This document shows, in pieces, positions 37,930-47,175 of a DNA stretch of 64,000 nt. The notes below the pieces were generated by a model that was not told the origin of the DNA, made no database searches, and worked only from the letters and a program-made list of their open reading frames with translations. Location of the stretch: contig NZ_JBITTU010000004.1 of assembly GCF_044542075.1 (NCBI RefSeq), positions 380,637 through 444,636 on the forward strand, given 5' to 3'. The stretch comes from Leeuwenhoekiella sp044542075. GTDB lineage: Bacteria; Bacteroidota; Bacteroidia; Flavobacteriales; Flavobacteriaceae. The position numbers were made by a program, and so were the translations under genes. Within the stretch, counting starts at the first letter, position 1. Each line of letters opens with the position of its first letter.

Positions 37930-38637
37930 ATGAAGATAGAAGCTTTAACTAAAACAGATAATAAAGGGTTACGTAATGCTATTATATCAAAAATACGGGA
38001 TCATATAAATTATAAGAATTTAGAGCCTGGTGATAAGCTGCCTTCAGAGCGTATGCTTTCAGAAAAGTTTGAGGTTAGCCGTAGTACAATTAGAGAAGCG
38101 ATACAGACTCTAGAGTTTTATGGCATATTAGAATCAATTCCGCAAAGCGGAACTTTTGTTGCGCAATTAGGAGTAACTGCATTAAATGGAATGATAAATG
38201 AAATACTTAATCTAGAAGATCCAGATTTTAAGTCACTCGTAGAAACACGTATTTTGTTAGAGTTAAAAACTGTAAGATTAGCATCACAGCGCCGTACTGA
38301 AGAGCAATTAGTACATATGAAACAGGCACTCGATTCATATACCGAAAAAGCGCTATTAGGCGAAGATGCGGTTCAGGAAGATTTACTTTTTCATCTGGCA
38401 ATAGCAAAAGCTAGTGGCAACTCAAGTTTAAATACACTTATGCTAATTATAACCCCTGAGATTATAACAAATTTTGAGAAATACCATGTTTGTGATGATG
38501 ATCAAACTTTTAGAGGTATAGAAGAACATAAGGCAATTTTTGAAGCAATTAAAAACAAAGATGTTCAGGAGAGTAAAGAGCTTATGAAAATACATTTTAA
38601 AAGCCTGTATAAGTATTGCTATAATGTAGATTTATAG
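37930..38637 (+). CDS. GntR-family (FadR-type) transcriptional regulator
   Basis: This is a DNA-binding regulator of 235 aa. The N-terminal winged helix (about residues 10-80) has the GntR signature LPSERMLSEKFEVSRSTIREA. The C-terminal FCD ligand-binding domain (about 90-225) has an Asp/His metal site (HLAIAKASGN, EHKAIF). FadR-type regulators often respond to sugar acids such as KDG or DEH. It lies between the lyase/susCD genes and the catabolic genes, and three promoters of the locus including its own carry a GT-N2-AC palindrome of the general GntR type. I infer that it represses them until an alginate breakdown product binds. Confidence 0.9.
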   Translation: MKIEALTKTDNKGLRNAIISKIRDHINYKNLEPGDKLPSERMLSEKFEVSRSTIREAIQTLEFYGILESIPQSGTFVAQLGVTALNGMINEILNLEDPDFKSLVETRILLELKTVRLASQRRTEEQLVHMKQALDSYTEKALLGEDAVQEDLLFHLAIAKASGNSSLNTLMLIITPEIITNFEKYHVCDDDQTFRGIEEHKAIFEAIKNKDVQESKELMKIHFKSLYKYCYNVDL

Positions 38638-38788
38638 GAGTCCTTAAGTTTTAAGCAGCCGGTTAGCTGCAGCTTTAAGCACTTAATTTATTAGAAATTA
38701 ATACTGAATTTTTAAAAATCATTAAAAATTCAGCAGGTATTATTTTGCCTAAAATTAAGGTGAAATAATCAGATAGAAACAAGTAACT

Positions 38789-40066
38789 ATGAAAGTAAAA
38801 GGATTACGGTGGTGGGTTATTGGGTTGATCTGTTTAGCAACAGTAATTAACTATATAGATCGTACAGCTTTTGGAGTGATGTGGCCCGAAATGGGGAAAG
38901 ACCTGGGGATGGATGAGGCAGATTATGCCATTATGCTAAATGTGTTTATGATCACGTATGCTGCGGGTAAATTTCTCTCGGGCAAATTGTACGATATTAT
39001 AGGTACGCGTATGGGATTTGTAGTTTCTATCGCAGTATGGTCTATCGCTTCTGTATTTCACGCGGTAGCACGAGGGCTGGTTTCGTTAACACTTTTTAGA
39101 GCTTTATTAGGTCTGGGAGAAGCCGGCAATTGGCCAGGAGCGGTAAAGAGTAATGGAGAGTGGTTTCCGGTAAAACAGCGTGCGGTAGCTCAAGGTATTT
39201 TTAATGCAGGTGCTTCTTTAGGAAGTGTTATTGCACCGGTTTTAATTGCTTTTTTATATGGAAGATTTGGTTGGAGAACTACATTTATAATTATAGGTTT
39301 TTTGGGTCTAATCTGGATTATTCCGTGGTTATTCATTAATAAAGCAAAACCTAGAAAGCACCCGTGGATTACCGATGAAGAAAAGAAATTTATTTCACAG
39401 GGAAGCCTGGAAAATGTTTTTGATGAAGATGAGAAGCGAGAAAAAGGATTGAGCCTGATAAAAATCCTAAGTTATAAAGAATCTTGGGGAGTGCTATCTG
39501 CACGGTTTTTTATTGAGCCAATCTGGTGGTTATTTGTAGGCTGGATGCCACTTTATTTACATTCTGAATACGGTTTTAGTATTGAACAAATAGGTTCTAC
39601 AATCTGGATTTCGTACTTGGGCGGTATGGCCGGTAGTCTTCTGGGAGGATGGTATTGCGGCAAGCTTATGGAAACTAAAACTACAGATGCTGCCCGTAAA
39701 ATCACTATAACCATAGGTGGTGTTTTGATATTTTTAGGACTTCTGGGAATTATATTCTTTGTTCAGCCAGATAGCCCTATGTCATTTATCTACATAACAG
39801 GAATCGTTTTGTTTGGGTTTCAGTTTGCAATAGGAAATATTCAAACCTTATCAAGCGATCTATTTAGAGGCCCTTCAGTGGGTACATTAGCAGGATTAGC
39901 AGGAAGCGTGGGCGCAGTTTCGGTTATTATTATGAACTGGTTGATTCCACAGATAACCTTAAAATCTTATACCCCGGCATTTATATTAATAGCGGTCTTA
40001 GCACCACTGGCGGTTTTATCAATTTTAGTATTGATACGAAAGGTAAGACCGGTTGAAATAGAATAA
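38789..40066 (+). CDS. MFS uronate transporter (ACS family)
   Basis: This is an inner-membrane carrier of the anion:cation symporter branch of the MFS (425 aa, about 12 helices). It opens RWWVIGLICLATVINYIDR, of which INYIDR is the family mark. GLGEAGNWPGAVK follows in helix 4, typical of hexuronate/galactonate carriers. It begins the DEH catabolic gene set (reductase, kinase, aldolase downstream) and probably imports unsaturated uronate or DEH. About 150 bp of untranscribed-looking DNA precedes it, with a small GC-rich hairpin near 38,650 but no TTGGT-N2-ACCAA operator. Confidence 0.9.
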   Translation: MKVKGLRWWVIGLICLATVINYIDRTAFGVMWPEMGKDLGMDEADYAIMLNVFMITYAAGKFLSGKLYDIIGTRMGFVVSIAVWSIASVFHAVARGLVSLTLFRALLGLGEAGNWPGAVKSNGEWFPVKQRAVAQGIFNAGASLGSVIAPVLIAFLYGRFGWRTTFIIIGFLGLIWIIPWLFINKAKPRKHPWITDEEKKFISQGSLENVFDEDEKREKGLSLIKILSYKESWGVLSARFFIEPIWWLFVGWMPLYLHSEYGFSIEQIGSTIWISYLGGMAGSLLGGWYCGKLMETKTTDAARKITITIGGVLIFLGLLGIIFFVQPDSPMSFIYITGIVLFGFQFAIGNIQTLSSDLFRGPSVGTLAGLAGSVGAVSVIIMNWLIPQITLKSYTPAFILIAVLAPLAVLSILVLIRKVRPVEIE

Positions 40067-40090
40067 TACGATAATTAAAAAATAACAAGG

Positions 40091-40852
40091 ATGAGTACAA
40101 AAAGTAAAGTTGCAGTAATTACAGGCGCCACAGGAGGCATCGGGTTTGCAGTCGCAAGAAAATTAGGCCAAGATGGTTTTACGATAATCTTAAATGGTAT
40201 TGATGATGAGGCTGGAGCAGCCCGCGTACAAGAACTTAAAGCTGAAAATATAGAAGCAGAATATTATGGTTTTGACGTCACTAATGAAGATGAGGTAACT
40301 TTAAATATTAAGGCTGTAGGAGAAAAATACGGAAAGATTGATGTCCTGGTAAATAATGCAGGTGGCCTGGGTGGAAGATCACGTTTTGAAGAAATGACTA
40401 CGGAGTTTTACAGATCAGTAATGGCACTAAATTTAGATTCAGTTTTCTTTGCCTCGCGAGCGGCGATACCGTTTCTTAAAAAAGGGGAGCATGCAAACAT
40501 AATTAATTACACATCTAATGCAGCCTGGAATGCTGGTGGTCCTGGCGCGGGGGTATATGGTACTTCTAAAGCAGGAGTACACGCCATTACCCGTGCACTT
40601 GCAAAAGATCTAGCTGAATATGGAATTCGCGTAAATGCAGTTTCTCCGGGAACGATAGATACACCTTTTCATTCTCAAATTAAATCTACTAAACCTGAAG
40701 TGTTTGCTTCCTGGAAAAACAATATCCTTTTAGGAAGATTAGGTCAGCCCGAAGATGTGGCTTCAGTTGTCGCATTTTTAGCAGGTGAAGGTGCTGCCTT
40801 TATTACAGCAGAAACCATTCAGATAGGTGGTGGTCAAGCTTTAGGAATCTAA
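40091..40852 (+). CDS. SDR-family oxidoreductase, probable DEH reductase
   Basis: This is a classical short-chain dehydrogenase/reductase of 253 aa. The cofactor motif is TGATGGIG at about residues 11-18. NNAGG follows at about 89, and the catalytic Tyr-x-x-x-Lys is in YGTSKAG at about 157. In alginate catabolism an SDR reduces DEH (4-deoxy-L-erythro-5-hexoseulose uronate) to KDG with NAD(P)H, and this gene sits between the carrier and KDG kinase. The cofactor preference is not decided here. Confidence 0.87.
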   Translation: MSTKSKVAVITGATGGIGFAVARKLGQDGFTIILNGIDDEAGAARVQELKAENIEAEYYGFDVTNEDEVTLNIKAVGEKYGKIDVLVNNAGGLGGRSRFEEMTTEFYRSVMALNLDSVFFASRAAIPFLKKGEHANIINYTSNAAWNAGGPGAGVYGTSKAGVHAITRALAKDLAEYGIRVNAVSPGTIDTPFHSQIKSTKPEVFASWKNNILLGRLGQPEDVASVVAFLAGEGAAFITAETIQIGGGQALGI

Positions 40853-40906
40853 AGCATATATTTTTAAGAATAGTACATTAATCCCCATTTAATTAAAGAA
40901 AGCGTT

Positions 40907-41917
40907 ATGAAGAGGGTTGTGACCTTTGGAGAACTTATGATGCGCCTTGCTACTCAACATAATGAGCGATTTGGTCAGGCGCGTTCACTGGGTTTAACCT
41001 ATGGTGGAGGCGAATTTAATGTTGCAGTGTCTCTATCTAATTATGGGATGCATACTCAATTTGTATCTCGATTTCCTGATAATGATTTAGGAAAAAGTGC
41101 TGTAGAAGAAGTTAATCGGTTTAAAGTTAATTCAGATTATAGTGCCTTTGGAGGAGAAAGACTGGGGGTTTATTTTTTAGAACAAGGTGCAGGTTTGCGA
41201 CCAAGTAGTGTGGTTTATGACCGGGCTAATAGTGCATTTGCAACAGCAATACCGGGAACTTTTGACTGGAATGCAATTTTTGAAAACGCTACCTGGTTTC
41301 ATTGGAGTGGTGTGACCCCTGCATTATCACAAAACGCTGCCGATCTGACTTTAGAAGCGCTAAAAGCAGCTAAATCTAAAGGAATTAGAATATCCTGTGA
41401 TCTCAACTATCGCTCTAAACTTTGGAAATACGGAAAGGCTCCAAGTGAAGTTATGCCTCAATTGTTAGCTTATAGTAATGTGATTTTGGGTGATATTGAC
41501 ACGGCTTATTTTATGATGGGTCGAGCTCCAGTAAATCCAGATTATACTAAAACGGACATCTTACCTAACCTGTACCAACCTCTGTTTAAAGCCTGTGCCG
41601 ATCTTGAATATATAGCTACAAGTTTACGTAATTCTATAAATACGTCACATCAGCGTATAGGCGGAATTTTGAGTACAAAGGATCAACTATTTATTGCCAA
41701 CAATTATGAAGTAAATTACGTTGTAGACCGCGTGGGAAGTGGTGATGCTTTTATGGCGGGTTTGATTTATGGATTAAATGAACTATCACTACAACAAGCT
41801 ATAGAGTTTGCTACTGCAGCCTGCGTTTTAAAGCATACTATTCCCGGAGATTTAAATCGAGTTAGTGTTGCTGAAGTTGAACAACTTATTGCTGGAGGAA
41901 CCGACGTACAACGCTAA
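40907..41917 (+). CDS. kdgK: 2-keto-3-deoxygluconate kinase (PfkB family)
   Basis: This is a PfkB/ribokinase-family sugar kinase of 336 aa. It has the N-terminal FGELMMRL, the GGGEFNVAVSL substrate region, and the C-terminal DRVGSGDAFMAGLIYG signature with the catalytic Asp. It should phosphorylate KDG to KDPG with ATP. The neighbours (DEH reductase upstream, KDPG aldolase 14 bp downstream) fix the pathway role better than the sequence alone. Confidence 0.92.
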   Translation: MKRVVTFGELMMRLATQHNERFGQARSLGLTYGGGEFNVAVSLSNYGMHTQFVSRFPDNDLGKSAVEEVNRFKVNSDYSAFGGERLGVYFLEQGAGLRPSSVVYDRANSAFATAIPGTFDWNAIFENATWFHWSGVTPALSQNAADLTLEALKAAKSKGIRISCDLNYRSKLWKYGKAPSEVMPQLLAYSNVILGDIDTAYFMMGRAPVNPDYTKTDILPNLYQPLFKACADLEYIATSLRNSINTSHQRIGGILSTKDQLFIANNYEVNYVVDRVGSGDAFMAGLIYGLNELSLQQAIEFATAACVLKHTIPGDLNRVSVAEVEQLIAGGTDVQR

Positions 41918-41931
41918 TTTTAGAAGAACAT

Positions 41932-42600
41932 ATGAATAAACATAATCGTATTGATGTCGCTTTAGCGCTTAAGTATAATGGTTTTGTCCCGTTATTTTAT
42001 GATGAGGATATAAATCGTTGTAAGCATTTAATATCAGCGTGCTACAATGGTGGAGCACGCATTTTAGAATTTACTGCTCGGGGTGATTTTGCACACGAAG
42101 TATTTAGTGAAGTATCAAAATTTATTGAGGTTACTTATCCAGATATGTTTCTGGGTGTGGGTTCTATAACAGATGCCGCTGCAGCTTCTTTATATATGCA
42201 AATGGGAGCAGATTTTATTGTTACTCCGGCTTTGCGAGAAGATATTGCGGAAGTGTGTAACCGTCGTAAAATTTTATGGCTACCCGGCTGTGGTTCTGTT
42301 AAAGAAATTAATGATGCAGAAGCACTGGGTTGTGAGATTATAAAATTATTTCCGGGATCTATTTATGGTCCTGAGTTTGTAAAAGCAGTTAAAGGTCCTC
42401 AACCGTGGACGTCAATTATGCCTACTGGTGGTGTAATTCCTACTCAAGAAAATTTAAAATCCTGGTTTGATGCAGGTGTTACCTGTGTTGGATTAGGCTC
42501 ACAACTAATTAGCAAATCACCTGAAGGAGGTTATGATTATAGTGCAATAGAAACTAAAGTGAAGAAAGTCATTGAAATACTTAAAACAATACGAGAATAA
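41932..42600 (+). CDS. eda: KDPG/KHG aldolase
   Basis: This is a class I aldolase of 222 aa that cleaves KDPG to pyruvate and glyceraldehyde-3-phosphate. The (beta/alpha)8 motifs are present: LEFTARG with the catalytic Glu, GVGSITDAAAA, and IIKLFPGS with the Schiff-base Lys, followed by PTGGV. It is the last gene of the alginate locus. A weak terminator follows at about 42,714. Confidence 0.93.
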   Translation: MNKHNRIDVALALKYNGFVPLFYDEDINRCKHLISACYNGGARILEFTARGDFAHEVFSEVSKFIEVTYPDMFLGVGSITDAAAASLYMQMGADFIVTPALREDIAEVCNRRKILWLPGCGSVKEINDAEALGCEIIKLFPGSIYGPEFVKAVKGPQPWTSIMPTGGVIPTQENLKSWFDAGVTCVGLGSQLISKSPEGGYDYSAIETKVKKVIEILKTIRE

Positions 42601-42713
42601 AAATAGCTTGTAGTCAGATTTTTAATATTAGTATTATCTGTTTTACACTCAAGGAGTATTTAAAAAATCACTGGTTAAATCAGAATTTTACAGATACTGA
42701 TCCTTAGAAGCAT

Positions 42714-42750
42714 AATCCCCAAAGACATTTAATCTATAGGGATTTTTTAT
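42714..42750 (+). terminator. Probable terminator after the alginate catabolic operon
   Basis: AATCCC (42714-42719) pairs with GGGATT (42739-42744) across a long 19-base loop and is followed by a T-rich stretch. The stem is short. Otherwise the 42,601-43,099 gap holds only AT-rich DNA and the att-like repeat at 42,814. Confidence 0.45.
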
Positions 42751-42813
42751 TTAGGTTTTTTTTAAATCCCATTTATAGAATAGCATAAATTTTGAAACAA
42801 AAAACATTAATAA

Positions 42814-42867
42814 AACTGCTGCGGTTTATTTTTCTCAAGCCTTTCGCTTAATCGCGGAGAAAGAAGG
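42814..42867. repeat. Direct repeat, degenerate att-like site (left end of island)
   Basis: The stretch reading AACTGCTGCGGTTT ... CAAGCC..CGCTT..TCGCGGAGAAAGA matches 62891-62946 with small gaps, about 20 kb away in the same orientation. The right end of the repeat (GCGGAGAAAGA) resembles the 3' end of a tRNA-Ser gene read on the - strand, but here it is decayed (AAGGAA instead of GAGGGA). It marks the likely left edge of the accessory region. Confidence 0.65.
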
Positions 42868-43099
42868 AAATTTATAATGCCTTTTAAAGCTTTACGAGTT
42901 CTTACATTCTTATTTTTAATGAATTAATTTTTTCAAGTGAATTGTGATATTTATTAAATATTTTCAAATGCATATGAATAAGTAAATTGATTTTGCACAT
43001 TCATTTCAAATTTTTTGGTCAAAATTTATTGCAGTTCTATGTTCTTGGAAGCTTATAGTATCTAATATAGATTGAATTAATTTTCTGAATTATAATGCT

Positions 43100-44146
43100 T
43101 TAAATTGACGGAGCTGTAGGAACTACATTACTTATATAGCCTATAACTTGAGTTAATGAAGATTTAATTTGTGTCGTATAACCTACTTCATTAATAGTTG
43201 CTTTTTGATTATTAGTATTTAGGAAAAAGGGACCAATAGAAAAATGATTTTTCTTTGTTATTTGGGATTTTATAAGTTCAAGGTCATTCTTGTTAAACGT
43301 TCCTTCGAGATTAATTTTAGTACCTATAAGCATAGACTGAGTCACTAATGGAAATATCCCTTGGTTATTTGTAAGTGTACCAGTAGAATAATATCCCGAA
43401 TTTAGACCCTCTATTTTCCAATTCTTTAAGCTAAAAAGTTCAAAATCTAACCAGGGTCTAATAAACTCTACACATAAGACTTTAAGATTTATTTTTTTGA
43501 TTTGGGTTTCTTTATGAAAAGTGATCTTTTGTGTAGAGTCTTGTTTAATAATATCAAGGGAAATTGCTTTATCACCTCTCACAATTAAGAAGTCTGAATT
43601 ACTGGTATCGCCATTTACCATATCAATTTCCATATCTATTAAATTAGCTTCATCATCTAGTAGTGTATACCAATTAGATGGTTTAGTATATACCGGTAGC
43701 CATCCACTAAGGCCGCCTCCCATATCTACAAGTTTTGAAGTATCACAATTTTGCTGCGCTTTACTAAGTAAGTGATTTGTATACTTTGCATTAGTTGAAG
43801 CTCCATAAATAAGATTTTCCCATATTTTTTCAGTCGAATTTAAGCTAGGGGTATAATAGGTAGTTACTATAGGAACACTATCAGCAAGACGTGATAGCCT
43901 GTATGCTGCTTTATAATCACCCGTAGGGTTATCTGGAGAATGAGCATTTTTATACTGAGAAATATCTATAGCAAAAGGAACAGCATTAAGCTGTAAAATG
44001 GTTTTAACTGTATCAATTAACTGAGGCTTGGTGCTTTGCTCAACAGAAGTTCGTAGGTTACTAATTTTTTTATTAAAAGTAAATTCAGGTTTGACCTGTG
44101 TTTTTTTTACAAATTCTGCAGCAAAAAGGTCAGATAAGTTTTTCAT
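43100..44146 (-). CDS. Unknown protein, shorter RPW-motif paralogue
   Basis: I do not recognise a family for this 348-aa protein. It has no signal peptide or membrane span. Its C-terminal half resembles that of the neighbour at 44,198: VEFIRPWL (Arg230) here against VNIMRPWF (Arg344) there. In both, a W/G-rich stretch (SLKNW... / GLGHW...) comes next, then GI.P....MLIGTKI or the equivalent, a FSIGPF or YGPFTIGG motif, and a closing IGYISN.VP or IGWVSRLIP. It starts 51 bp after the neighbour's stop, so the two are probably one operon. Both contain a short internal (G/S)(S)W L(L)x Y segment (LSGWLPVYTKPSNWYTL). The function is unknown; see the paired entry. Confidence 0.6.
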   Translation of the reverse strand: MKNLSDLFAAEFVKKTQVKPEFTFNKKISNLRTSVEQSTKPQLIDTVKTILQLNAVPFAIDISQYKNAHSPDNPTGDYKAAYRLSRLADSVPIVTTYYTPSLNSTEKIWENLIYGASTNAKYTNHLLSKAQQNCDTSKLVDMGGGLSGWLPVYTKPSNWYTLLDDEANLIDMEIDMVNGDTSNSDFLIVRGDKAISLDIIKQDSTQKITFHKETQIKKINLKVLCVEFIRPWLDFELFSLKNWKIEGLNSGYYSTGTLTNNQGIFPLVTQSMLIGTKINLEGTFNKNDLELIKSQITKKNHFSIGPFFLNTNNQKATINEVGYTTQIKSSLTQVIGYISNVVPTAPSI

Positions 44147-44197
44147 AGATTAATAAAATTATGGCTGAGATTTATATGAGAAATCACAGCCATATAA

Positions 44198-45607
44198 TTA
44201 TTGTTTTTTTGGTGAGTAGGGTATTAATCTACTTACCCATCCTATTATTTGCATCCCGGGTATACGTATTTCTCCATCTTGTATATCAGAGTCAAATTTA
44301 TCTTCAGAAGAGCCATGACCGTAACTACCTCCTATAGTAAAGGGTCCGTAACCTACAGACACACTAGCTTTTATTGATTTTTTCATATGCTCCTGTTCTT
44401 CATGGCTAAAATCTGCTTTTATGGTAATATCTTTTGCTACGATAAAAGCTACAGGATACATAGGTATAGCTGAGCTAGCGTTTGTAGAATCAATTTTTCC
44501 GTTTGATATATCACCTGGTTCAAAAGCATTATTAGACCAATGTCCTAATCCAAAAATAGATTCAGAAAACCAAGGACGCATAATATTTACCTTAGCAATT
44601 TTAGCACTTATTTCTACTGAATCTTTATCTGCACTACTGTTTGAATTTTCAAATTTCCCTTCACTACTAGCTTTCACTTTCCAAAGTCCTACACTTACGC
44701 TAGTATCTATACTAAAACTATTTTCTGAAGCTTTAGATCTCAATTTTGTGTTTGATCCTTTTATTTTAAGCTCTGTAAAATTTAGATTGGTTTCATCTGT
44801 CCAGTTTGCAGGAGATGGATAACTCAATAACCAACTACTCCCATTGCCCAAAGCAGATGGAAATTTAGCCTCATCCTGAATACCTTTTTTAGCAATTTCT
44901 AAAGCTCTACGTATACCATCATTTATAGTAGTATTTAAAATGTCTAGTGCTTGCTCAACATATTTAGCATTACCTGCAGTAAGTTTTCTAAAGGTTTTTT
45001 TAATTTCATTCTCTAGTCTTGGTGCTGTTGCATTCCATTTTCTATCTGCTCCATTCTTTATAGATTCGTCATTAGACTCTAGATCATCCAGATATAAGTT
45101 ATAAGCCGTTCTATAGTCTATAATCGCATCTACATAATCTCCTTTATTGGTTTCATAATTTACATAGTCGTTGCTGTCTGTACGTGTAGTTGTTTCTTCA
45201 TCGGTAAATGGGTTTTTTTCGGTAGTTATAGGATGAAGGTAATTGTATGCTTTGTCATACATAGCTTTTGCATTCTCATCAGGTTGAGTAGTAGCATTAG
45301 CTCCGGTTAATACCGTTTCATAAGCATCAGTCAGTTTTTTTGAGGATTTTTCCCAAGCAAGTGACATTGGAGAAACCTGATCTACCATAGCAGAAAATTC
45401 TTCAGAGGTCTTTAAATCACCTAATGGGTTTGATGGAGTTCTTGGGTTTGCAAAAGATTTCACATCTACTGCTCCATTTTGGGTAAAATGAATAAAGGTT
45501 TCTTCATTTTTAAATGGATTAATACCGCTTGAAGGTTGATATGTAATCGCATCAAAAAGTCTATCATAAATAGCTTCTAGTAATTGTTTTTCTTGTTCTT
45601 GAGTCAT
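44198..45607 (-). CDS. Unknown protein, longer RPW-motif paralogue
   Basis: This protein of 469 aa, acidic and leaderless, is not recognised. The first 150 or so residues are polar with repeated SNPLGDLKT-type and NPFTDEE-type loops. A helical part follows at about 150-260 (KKTFRKLTAGNAKYVEQAL, of which KYVEQAL is the core). A beta-rich C-terminal domain runs from about 275 to 469. It includes SSWLLSYPSPANW, VNIMRPWFSES with Arg344, VAFIVAKDITIKADF and a Gly-rich GYGPFTIGGSYGHG. The C-terminal domain is shared with the next gene. The Gly-rich beta pattern might suit membrane insertion, but that is only speculation. It is the first gene of a two-gene - strand unit facing a 945-bp intergenic region. 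Confidence 0.6.
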   Translation of the reverse strand: MTQEQEKQLLEAIYDRLFDAITYQPSSGINPFKNEETFIHFTQNGAVDVKSFANPRTPSNPLGDLKTSEEFSAMVDQVSPMSLAWEKSSKKLTDAYETVLTGANATTQPDENAKAMYDKAYNYLHPITTEKNPFTDEETTTRTDSNDYVNYETNKGDYVDAIIDYRTAYNLYLDDLESNDESIKNGADRKWNATAPRLENEIKKTFRKLTAGNAKYVEQALDILNTTINDGIRRALEIAKKGIQDEAKFPSALGNGSSWLLSYPSPANWTDETNLNFTELKIKGSNTKLRSKASENSFSIDTSVSVGLWKVKASSEGKFENSNSSADKDSVEISAKIAKVNIMRPWFSESIFGLGHWSNNAFEPGDISNGKIDSTNASSAIPMYPVAFIVAKDITIKADFSHEEQEHMKKSIKASVSVGYGPFTIGGSYGHGSSEDKFDSDIQDGEIRIPGMQIIGWVSRLIPYSPKKQ

Positions 45608-46553
45608 GACTTTAATGTTAAGTTTATTTATATACTAATTATTTATTGTGAAACTTAATTAAGCATAATAATACCTAGGGGGATAATGACTGAAGCTGAA
45701 TAGGACTTCTAAAAGAGAAAGGGGGTACTAGAAATAAAATGTTGTAAGAACAGATTATTTTATAAATACACGTAAATGTATAAACTAAAACATTAGTAAA
45801 CAATGAATTATGTATTTATGGGGGAAAACACCCATGAAGATTTTTATAATTTTTTTATTGTAAATTCAAAAATTATACAGACAATAAAATTGTATCATAA
45901 TGTGTATGAACACAATTAAAACCGTCATATCTAGCAGAAGACTACATAAAGTGATTAAGAATAAATATGCTAATTGATAGCTTACTAATGATAAAATTAA
46001 GCTTTAAAAAGCAAGTTGTGTTTAATGAAAGGTTTTGGCCCATATAACATTAACTCGATCAATTTGAAGATACTCATTTTGATAACGTAGGTTATGAACG
46101 TGTGAAGCACTTTTTTAATCGTTTAAGATATCCAGTTAACCCAGAAAATGGTTAACGAACAATTTAAAATCTACAGTTTAAGAAAATGTATTATAATAAT
46201 TATTTCAACTTTAGACTTTACTCATTCTAATTGTAATCATTATTGTAGATAAACCGTGAAAATACTTATTCAATAATAATAGACTAGTAAGTTAAAATTG
46301 TCACCAACTTAGTATAATGATTTCTGCAAAATATTTCTTCAAATAGCTTGTCAATTAAGGTTTGTAGTCTATTCTAACTTGTTAAATATAATTAAGAATA
46401 ATGGTCGCTTATTACTTGTAAATTGTGTATTTCAGCTGCAAATATTTTAATTTTAACTATGATTTAAAAGATTAGGGGCTTTATCCCCCTTTCTAAGATC
46501 TCAATAGTGTTTAATTTTATTAATCATTTTATATTAATTTAATTAAATAGACT
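45608..46553. other. Long intergenic region between divergent accessory genes
   Basis: These 946 bp of AT-rich DNA separate the - strand RPW pair from the + strand tail-collar gene. I see no credible gene. Two small hairpins are visible: ATGGG/CCCAT at about 45820-45837, and AGGGG/CCCCT at about 46475-46491 some 65 bp before the tail-collar ATG. A short stretch near 46,080-46,140 reads like decayed coding DNA but has stops in every useful frame. Confidence 0.6.
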
Positions 46554-47120
46554 ATGGAACCATTTATTGGACAGATTCAACCTTTTGGATTCAATTTTGC
46601 GCCTAGAGGATGGGCTAAATGTGACGGTCAACTTATAGCTATATCATCTAATACGGCTTTGTTTTCACTCCTAGGTACAACATTTGGAGGAGATGGCAGA
46701 ACTACTTTTGCGCTACCCGATTTACGTGGAAGAAGCATTGTTCATATTGGAAATGGACCAGGTTTGTCAACAATTAATTGGGGAGAAAGAGGCGGTACTG
46801 AGCAACTAACTTTCACACAAGCTAATTTGCCTTCTCACTCACATGCAATAATAGATGGTGTAGCAAATGTTACCGTTGCAACCACAAATAATGATAATGC
46901 TACTTCAGAGACTGATGGAGGTATTAATGTATTAGGTACTTCAGGTAGCATGCCAGAAATTTATAGAGAAGGTGGAGCCACTAGTGATAAATTAGGAGGG
47001 GTGCATATCTCAGGAACAACTGCTTTAAGTGGTGGAAATATACCTGTGCAAAGCAGAAATCCCTTTTTAGGAATTAATGTATGTATTGCTGAATTTGGCA
47101 TATTTCCTTCAAGAAGCTAA
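46554..47120 (+). CDS. Phage tail-collar domain protein (microcystin-dependent-protein type)
   Basis: This 188-aa protein has no signal peptide. The N-terminal tail-collar domain reads IGQIQPFGFNFAPRGWAKCDG, of which PRGWAKCDG is the mark. ALFSLLGTTFGGDG, FALPDLRGRS and LPSHSHA follow, as in MdpB-like proteins. A variable Thr/Asn-rich part comes next, then a conserved end (NPFLGINVCIA.FGIFPS). Such proteins occur singly or in small groups in many bacterial genomes outside prophages. No other phage structural gene lies nearby. A weak terminator follows. What it binds is unknown. Confidence 0.88.
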   Translation: MEPFIGQIQPFGFNFAPRGWAKCDGQLIAISSNTALFSLLGTTFGGDGRTTFALPDLRGRSIVHIGNGPGLSTINWGERGGTEQLTFTQANLPSHSHAIIDGVANVTVATTNNDNATSETDGGINVLGTSGSMPEIYREGGATSDKLGGVHISGTTALSGGNIPVQSRNPFLGINVCIAEFGIFPSRS

Positions 47121-47133
47121 AAATTAATTAACT

Positions 47134-47172
47134 AGGGAATCATTTCAAGAATAATGATCCTTTATTTTTAAT
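47134..47172 (+). terminator. Probable terminator after the tail-collar gene
   Basis: ATCATT (near 47140) pairs with AATGAT across a short loop, with one mismatch and further G-C pairs outside it, and a T-rich run follows. It is a modest stem. It would separate the tail-collar gene from the binding-protein gene that starts 4 bp later. Confidence 0.45.
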
Positions 47173-47175
47173 AGT

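Noticed and set aside
43521..44822. Antisense open frames over the RPW pair (43521-43775, 44421-44822)
   Set aside because: They overlap longer, better-coded - strand genes that share homology with each other, and show no protein features of their own.
46060..46180. Transposase fragment in the 45.6-46.5 kb gap
   Set aside because: A reading such as DNVGYERVKHFF looks protein-like but is short, broken by stops and matches no transposase motif I can name.
46554..47120. Prophage or tail-like injection system
   Set aside because: Only a tail-collar domain protein is present; no sheath, tube, baseplate, terminase or capsid gene is visible.
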